Notes under the pieces: model-generated
Seen by the model: the letters and a program-made list of their open reading frames with translations, nothing else
Told to the model about the DNA's origin: nothing
Database searches by the model: none
NCBI GenBank assembly: GCA_934385475.1
Contig: CAKRPS010000007.1
Location: forward strand, 1-64,000
From: an uncultured Lachnospiraceae bacterium
GTDB lineage: Bacteria > Bacillota > Clostridia > Lachnospirales > Lachnospiraceae
Direction: 5' to 3'
DNA length: 64,000 nucleotides
Part shown: positions 60,053 through 64,000 of the stretch, piece after piece
How the letters are laid out: each line of letters begins with the position of its first letter
How positions within the stretch are numbered: the first letter of the stretch is position 1
Program-made: the position numbers and the translations under genes

Positions 60053-60081
60053 ACTATACACTATATTTTTCGGGATGGCAA
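60053..60081 (-). promoter_or_regulatory. Sigma-A promoter of topA
   Basis: Minus strand: -35 TTGCCA (60076-60081), 17-bp spacer and -10 TATAGT (60053-60058), about 45 nt before the ATG. An A/T-rich stretch at 60083-60098 lies just upstream; I see no clear terminator for the preceding large gene. Confidence 0.82.
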
Positions 60082-60106
60082 GAAAAAATTAAAATTTGTA
60101 TTTCTT

Positions 60107-63100
60107 CTATTCTAATGGGAACAGCTTCGCACGGTTCAGCGATACCCTGTCAATCCCCATCATCTCATACACGGTGCCGTTCTTTTCAAAGGAGGTGCGC
60201 AGTACAATATAAATGTCCGCCGTGTCCATCTCTCCCTGCTGTCTCAAAACAGTAACAGGGGCTTTTATTCTGTAAATTTCGCCTTCTTTCAGCTCTGTCC
60301 CGGCAACTTCCGTAAGCTGATTATCCTGTACCCTGAAAATCTGACTTGTGAATTCTGTAACCTTCACAGGCCCGTGTGAAGTATCTAACACAGCAGCTCC
60401 GTCCGGGTCTTCATAATAGAAACGAATGTCTGACGTTTTCACCAGTGCCAGATTATTGTCGCAGCAACGGAAATACACATCCGTGTACTCATCCATAATT
60501 CCCTGCTGTTCATCTCCCATCTCTTTCGCATCCTGATCAAACGGTATGGTAATGCTCTCAATCTCCGCACTCTCTGCTGCGAATCCGGCCACAATAGACA
60601 CTCTCGGATTATGCATTCCTGCCTGATATGCCGCCATCAGAGCATTTACAAAAAGATGACACTCCTCCAGCCCCGGTGTATCCTGTGACGGCTCTCCCAA
60701 CGAATCCTTCATATACGGATAGCTTCCTATCCCCAGATAAACGATATTGCCCTTACTGTATACCAGATAATTGTTTCGTCCATCCTTCTCCGAGAGGGAA
60801 TAAGCACTGTCACTGTTCTCTCCAGAGCTGCTGCCAAGCGTATACCACACCGTTGTACAGGGTATGCTTCTGCTCCCATCCGCATGAAAATCGGCATCCG
60901 GATTCAGAAGATACTGCCCTGCCCGGTTGCTCCCACCCAGGTTAAAATCCCTTTTCAGAGTGAATGGGTAATAGCTGATCAGGCCTGCATTGAGCATATT
61001 GGCTTCAAGCTGTGGCACCTCACCAAACAGATTGTCAGATAACCCCTGATAGCGATACAGCTCTGAACTTGCTTCGCCGATTGCTGTGTAGGTTCTCGCA
61101 TCTGACTGTCCCAGAAGTGCCCCGTCAAGCCCCATACGGTTTCCACTTGCCCCAGACGAAAGCACCAGAACAGCCCTTCCCTCCGCTGCGTAAGCATTCA
61201 CAGCATCCACCAGGCCGCCAAGATCATCCGGTCCTCCCATGCCAAGCAGCAAAATATCCCACTGTCTTAAAAAACCGGGTTCTGTCTCCAGCTTTGTCTG
61301 TACCTGCCCGGCAGACAGGGTCCTGATCACATATTCTGCATTCTGTATTTCCTGCGCTTCCCGCAGAACAGCACCCAGCAGAAGGTTATTTGGGCCACTG
61401 TACATCTTCTCCAGATTCTGCTCCTTTGCCAGTGCATCATCCCCTGTGATCTGGAGCACCCGAATCTGTGCCGTCTCACCGGTGCACCGGAAATATCCCT
61501 GCATAGCTGATCTTCTGTACACATTTCCGGTATCCACTGCCTCCAGCTTCCACCCGAGCACTCCTTCTCCTATTCCCTCTGTCCGTACATAAATGGTACT
61601 GTTCTCATCTATATAATTATCCGGCGGAACAAGTTCCTTTTCCTGAAAGAATCCGTCTCCATCCCAGTCTATATAAAGCCGCAGGCTAACCTCTCCGGGA
61701 TATCCCTCCCCATAGCTGTCTGTCAGCTTATAGGGAATTGTCCCGATATCATCGCCGTTATCCTCCGGTTTGAGAGTCTGCACCATATCCACCTGCTCTG
61801 CATAGCCGATCCGCAAATGCCGCGCATTCAGCTGTGCATAGAAGTAAGCGTTTCCCCGCACATCCGACACCGTATAGAGGTTATTCTTTTCCCGCAGACT
61901 GCTATCGTTGATCACTGTGCGCAGAAAATCATACATTCTGGTGTCCTTTCCTACCAGACTGTCATTGATGTCATCCACTGCCGCATCCTTCGCTGTCCTG
62001 TCCTTGAAAAAATCATCCTCCACTACAACCGGATAACCTGCACGCAGATAGGATAACAGAGACTCCCTGCCCTGTTCGGACAGGTCATTGTAATCATAGG
62101 TTTCATCAAGTCCTGCTGCTCTGTCTCCGCTATGGTAGACAAGACCGTTCAACTCGGTGTTGTTATACTTTGGATTTCCTTTTTCATCCTTGTACAGTCT
62201 CTGCCCGTCCAGCCCGATAAAGACCATACTGTAAATTTCGTTAAGCTCCTCCCGTTCACAGTTAAACTCCGCCACAGCTTTTACGGTTACCTCCCGTTGA
62301 CAGGACGCAGTATCCTCCCCTGTCCGGGCATCGAGAAGCTGTACTCCCGGTCTCTTCTGATCCTCTCTGTCAAACACGAGATGTACGCTCCTGCCGTCCG
62401 CGCTGTACTCAAACCGCAGATCGGCCATCTTATTCGTCGTGGGCTGCAGCTCCAGTACGCGGATGTCCCGAAAAGTTCCTGTCATTCCGGATGCATAGTT
62501 CAGAATATACTGGATTGCCTTCGCCCTGCTGATGACACCCGACAGGGAATCCTCGCCCGGAAGTGTCATGCTTTCCATGACAATTGCAGTCCTGACTGCC
62601 TCGAAACCGGCCTCCTTCTCCTGCTCAGAGAACTCCTTCATAAAATCATCCGCTGCCAGTGTTCCCCGCATCATATAGACGTTTTGGTTTACATAATGAT
62701 AGCAGTTATCCGTACAGAGATCCTTATCCAGATTCAGGAAAAGATTTTCCGCATTCGAATCCATATCCTCATAAAAATAAGCCGCCAGATCCTTCTTGGC
62801 GAAAACTCTGGCAAGCTGTCCGTAACGCAGCTCCTTAAACTGGTCCATGTCCAGAATATCAGAATCCACAATGACGGCAAGCGAGTCTGCCACTGTACGG
62901 TACAGCAACTGATAGGCCGCCTCCTTCGTGATATCACCCAGAATCTGTCCATCAATATAATGCTTTGTAATTATAGTTCCGTTTGCAGGCGAAGGATTCA
63001 GAAATTCTCCCGCTCCATCCTCCAGATAGACAAGGTCTGCCTCGTAGACGTCCTGGACACTTACCTCTCCGGCCTTCTTCACAACTACCTTAACTGCAAA

Positions 63101-64000
63101 GTCCTGATAGTTTTCGTTGTCTCCATTCTGCAAGGTACTGAAAACATATTTCCGAAGCCAGTCGTTCTCTGTTGCGCATCTTATGTAAACCGGCGTGTTT
63201 TGTGTTCCGATTGTCTCTGCTGTAATTCCTCCGGCCGCATCTGTCCGATAATACTGATCCCACGGAATAATGTTTCCTTCGTTATCTCCGATCTCAAAAG
63301 CACTCTCTATCTGATACAGAGTTTCGGGTGGATCATCCTCCGTAAGCTCCACATACTCAAACCGGAGCGCATAATAGTTGTTTCCATTCCCCGGTGTCTG
63401 TGCCGCATAACGCTTCCATTCGCTATCTGCAATACCGGTACTCCCCTGCGCAGTGCCGGTATTGCTGTTTTCGTCCATCTGCTCGGTATCTGTATTACTG
63501 TCTTTGTTTGTCTGCGTGGAGTCGGCGCTTGTGTCTTCTCCCTCACCTTTGTCTTCCTTCTCACCGGCATCTTTGCCCTCGCCGATATCCTCGTCCTTTT
63601 GGGTATCTTCTCCACTGTTGTCCTCATATTCACCGGCATCTTCTCCCTCGCCGATATCCTCGTCCTTTTGGGTATCTTCTCCACTGTTGTCCTCATTCTC
63701 ACCAGTGCCTTCACCCTCGCCGGTATCCTCGTCCCTGCCGGTATCTTCTTCGTCGATATCCTCATCCTTGCCGGTATCTTTTTCTTCGTCTGCGTCCTTC
63801 TTCCGGTCGGTCTTGTCCCTGTCTTCTTCCTCTGACTTTTCAGACCCTTGAGACTGGTTTTCCTCTCCCTTTGTCTGCTTTGACGGATTCAGATATACCG
63901 ATGGATCATCCGGGTCTACCTGTTCCTCCCGGTAATCATATTCTGTACCATTTTCCGCAGGCTTTAGATCCATCAGCCGTCCGGAATACACATAACAGCC
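60107..64000 (-). CDS. Large DUF5057-like protein, N-terminus beyond the window
   Basis: The frame is open from the window edge to the stop at 60107, giving at least 1297 residues. No start codon with ribosome site or signal peptide is visible, so the true start lies beyond 64000. Residues about 50-190 are an acidic low-complexity stretch of Glu, Asp, Gly, Thr and Lys with two copies of a 23-residue unit. The rest is globular. It includes a segment near residues 850-1130 with IRVLQITGDDAL, WDILLLGMGGPDDLGGLV and NAYAAEGRAVLVLSSGASG, as in proteins annotated DUF5057 in Lachnospiraceae. It is probably surface-exposed or membrane-anchored, but that is inference; function is unknown. Confidence 0.7.
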   Translation of the reverse strand, partial: GCYVYSGRLMDLKPAENGTEYDYREEQVDPDDPSVYLNPSKQTKGEENQSQGSEKSEEEDRDKTDRKKDADEEKDTGKDEDIDEEDTGRDEDTGEGEGTGENEDNSGEDTQKDEDIGEGEDAGEYEDNSGEDTQKDEDIGEGKDAGEKEDKGEGEDTSADSTQTNKDSNTDTEQMDENSNTGTAQGSTGIADSEWKRYAAQTPGNGNNYYALRFEYVELTEDDPPETLYQIESAFEIGDNEGNIIPWDQYYRTDAAGGITAETIGTQNTPVYIRCATENDWLRKYVFSTLQNGDNENYQDFAVKVVVKKAGEVSVQDVYEADLVYLEDGAGEFLNPSPANGTIITKHYIDGQILGDITKEAAYQLLYRTVADSLAVIVDSDILDMDQFKELRYGQLARVFAKKDLAAYFYEDMDSNAENLFLNLDKDLCTDNCYHYVNQNVYMMRGTLAADDFMKEFSEQEKEAGFEAVRTAIVMESMTLPGEDSLSGVISRAKAIQYILNYASGMTGTFRDIRVLELQPTTNKMADLRFEYSADGRSVHLVFDREDQKRPGVQLLDARTGEDTASCQREVTVKAVAEFNCEREELNEIYSMVFIGLDGQRLYKDEKGNPKYNNTELNGLVYHSGDRAAGLDETYDYNDLSEQGRESLLSYLRAGYPVVVEDDFFKDRTAKDAAVDDINDSLVGKDTRMYDFLRTVINDSSLREKNNLYTVSDVRGNAYFYAQLNARHLRIGYAEQVDMVQTLKPEDNGDDIGTIPYKLTDSYGEGYPGEVSLRLYIDWDGDGFFQEKELVPPDNYIDENSTIYVRTEGIGEGVLGWKLEAVDTGNVYRRSAMQGYFRCTGETAQIRVLQITGDDALAKEQNLEKMYSGPNNLLLGAVLREAQEIQNAEYVIRTLSAGQVQTKLETEPGFLRQWDILLLGMGGPDDLGGLVDAVNAYAAEGRAVLVLSSGASGNRMGLDGALLGQSDARTYTAIGEASSELYRYQGLSDNLFGEVPQLEANMLNAGLISYYPFTLKRDFNLGGSNRAGQYLLNPDADFHADGSRSIPCTTVWYTLGSSSGENSDSAYSLSEKDGRNNYLVYSKGNIVYLGIGSYPYMKDSLGEPSQDTPGLEECHLFVNALMAAYQAGMHNPRVSIVAGFAAESAEIESITIPFDQDAKEMGDEQQGIMDEYTDVYFRCCDNNLALVKTSDIRFYYEDPDGAAVLDTSHGPVKVTEFTSQIFRVQDNQLTEVAGTELKEGEIYRIKAPVTVLRQQGEMDTADIYIVLRTSFEKNGTVYEMMGIDRVSLNRAKLFPLE
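63562..63699 (-). repeat. Two 69-bp tandem repeats in the DUF5057-like gene
   Basis: Two almost identical 69-bp copies (63562-63630 and 63631-63699) encode a 23-residue acidic unit of the type GEDTQKDEDIGEGxDAGExE. Diverged partial copies continue to about 63780. The near-identity of the two full copies points to recent duplication. Confidence 0.85.

Noticed and set aside
62132..63835. 567-residue open frame on the plus strand opposite the DUF5057-like gene
   Set aside because: It mirrors a coding strand of strong composition bias (acidic repeats give a stop-free Leu/Ile/Phe/Ser-rich antisense frame), has no ribosome site or recognisable domain, and the minus-strand frame is far longer.

Overview
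All 57 protein genes and the single tRNA in this window lie on the minus strand, so transcription runs from high to low coordinates. The gene families and their order point to a motile, Gram-positive, low-to-mid GC member of the Clostridia, most likely a Lachnospiraceae. The supporting signs are a PolC-type replicative polymerase, topA-codY-flgB synteny, CheC/CheD/FliY chemotaxis genes inside one fla/che operon, a cytidylate-kinase-like gene after polC, and near-consensus sigma-A promoters with strong Rho-independent terminators. I cannot name a species.

Region by region, in transcription order. (1) 64000-60107 is the C-terminal part of a very large, probably surface-exposed DUF5057-like protein cut by the window edge. 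(2) 60081-57914 is topA with its own promoter and tandem terminators. (3) 57774-56793 is codY with its own promoter and terminator. (4) 56782-20793 is a 36-kb fla/che operon: flgB-flgC-fliE-fliF-fliG-fliH-fliI-fliJ-motE-like-fliK-flgD-TIGR02530-flgE-flbD-motA-motB-fliL-fliM-fliY-cheY-fliO-fliP-fliQ-fliR-flhB-flhA-flhF-flhG-pilZ-cheB-cheA-cheW-cheC-cheD-hyp-sigD-fapA-hyp-DUF6115-mltG-like. It encodes basal body, rod and hook parts, export gate, stator, rotor switch, most of the chemotaxis pathway, placement GTPases and the flagellar sigma factor. Flagellin, FliD, FliS, CheR and receptors are not here. (5) 20811-18710 is rpsB-tsf. (6) 18687-11303 is an envelope and growth operon: polysaccharide deacetylase, bactofilin, pyrH, frr, uppS, cdsA, dxr, rseP. 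(7) 11206-3025 is a PP2C phosphatase, a 188-bp multi-hairpin element, a Ser/Thr kinase, ispG, polC and a cytidylate-kinase-like gene. (8) 2886-368 is a polar amino acid ABC transporter. (9) 223-34 is tRNA-Glu with promoter and terminator.

The least explained parts are noncoding. At 10270-10457 a long inverted repeat encloses three well-formed hairpins, between a phosphatase gene and a kinase gene. At 2904-3014 there is a 111-bp near-perfect palindrome. A 60-nt hairpin lies between the motE-like gene and fliK, and several terminators overlap stop codons or the next promoter. The least explained proteins are the small conserved-looking ones at the 3' end of the fla/che operon (a two-helix membrane protein, a 105-residue hydrophilic protein, a coiled-coil protein and a non-catalytic MltG-like protein with 12-residue repeats), and the phosphatase/kinase and deacetylase/bactofilin pairs inserted into otherwise standard housekeeping operons. 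No CRISPR array, insertion sequence, prophage or rRNA was seen, and no intergenic stretch exceeds 300 bases.
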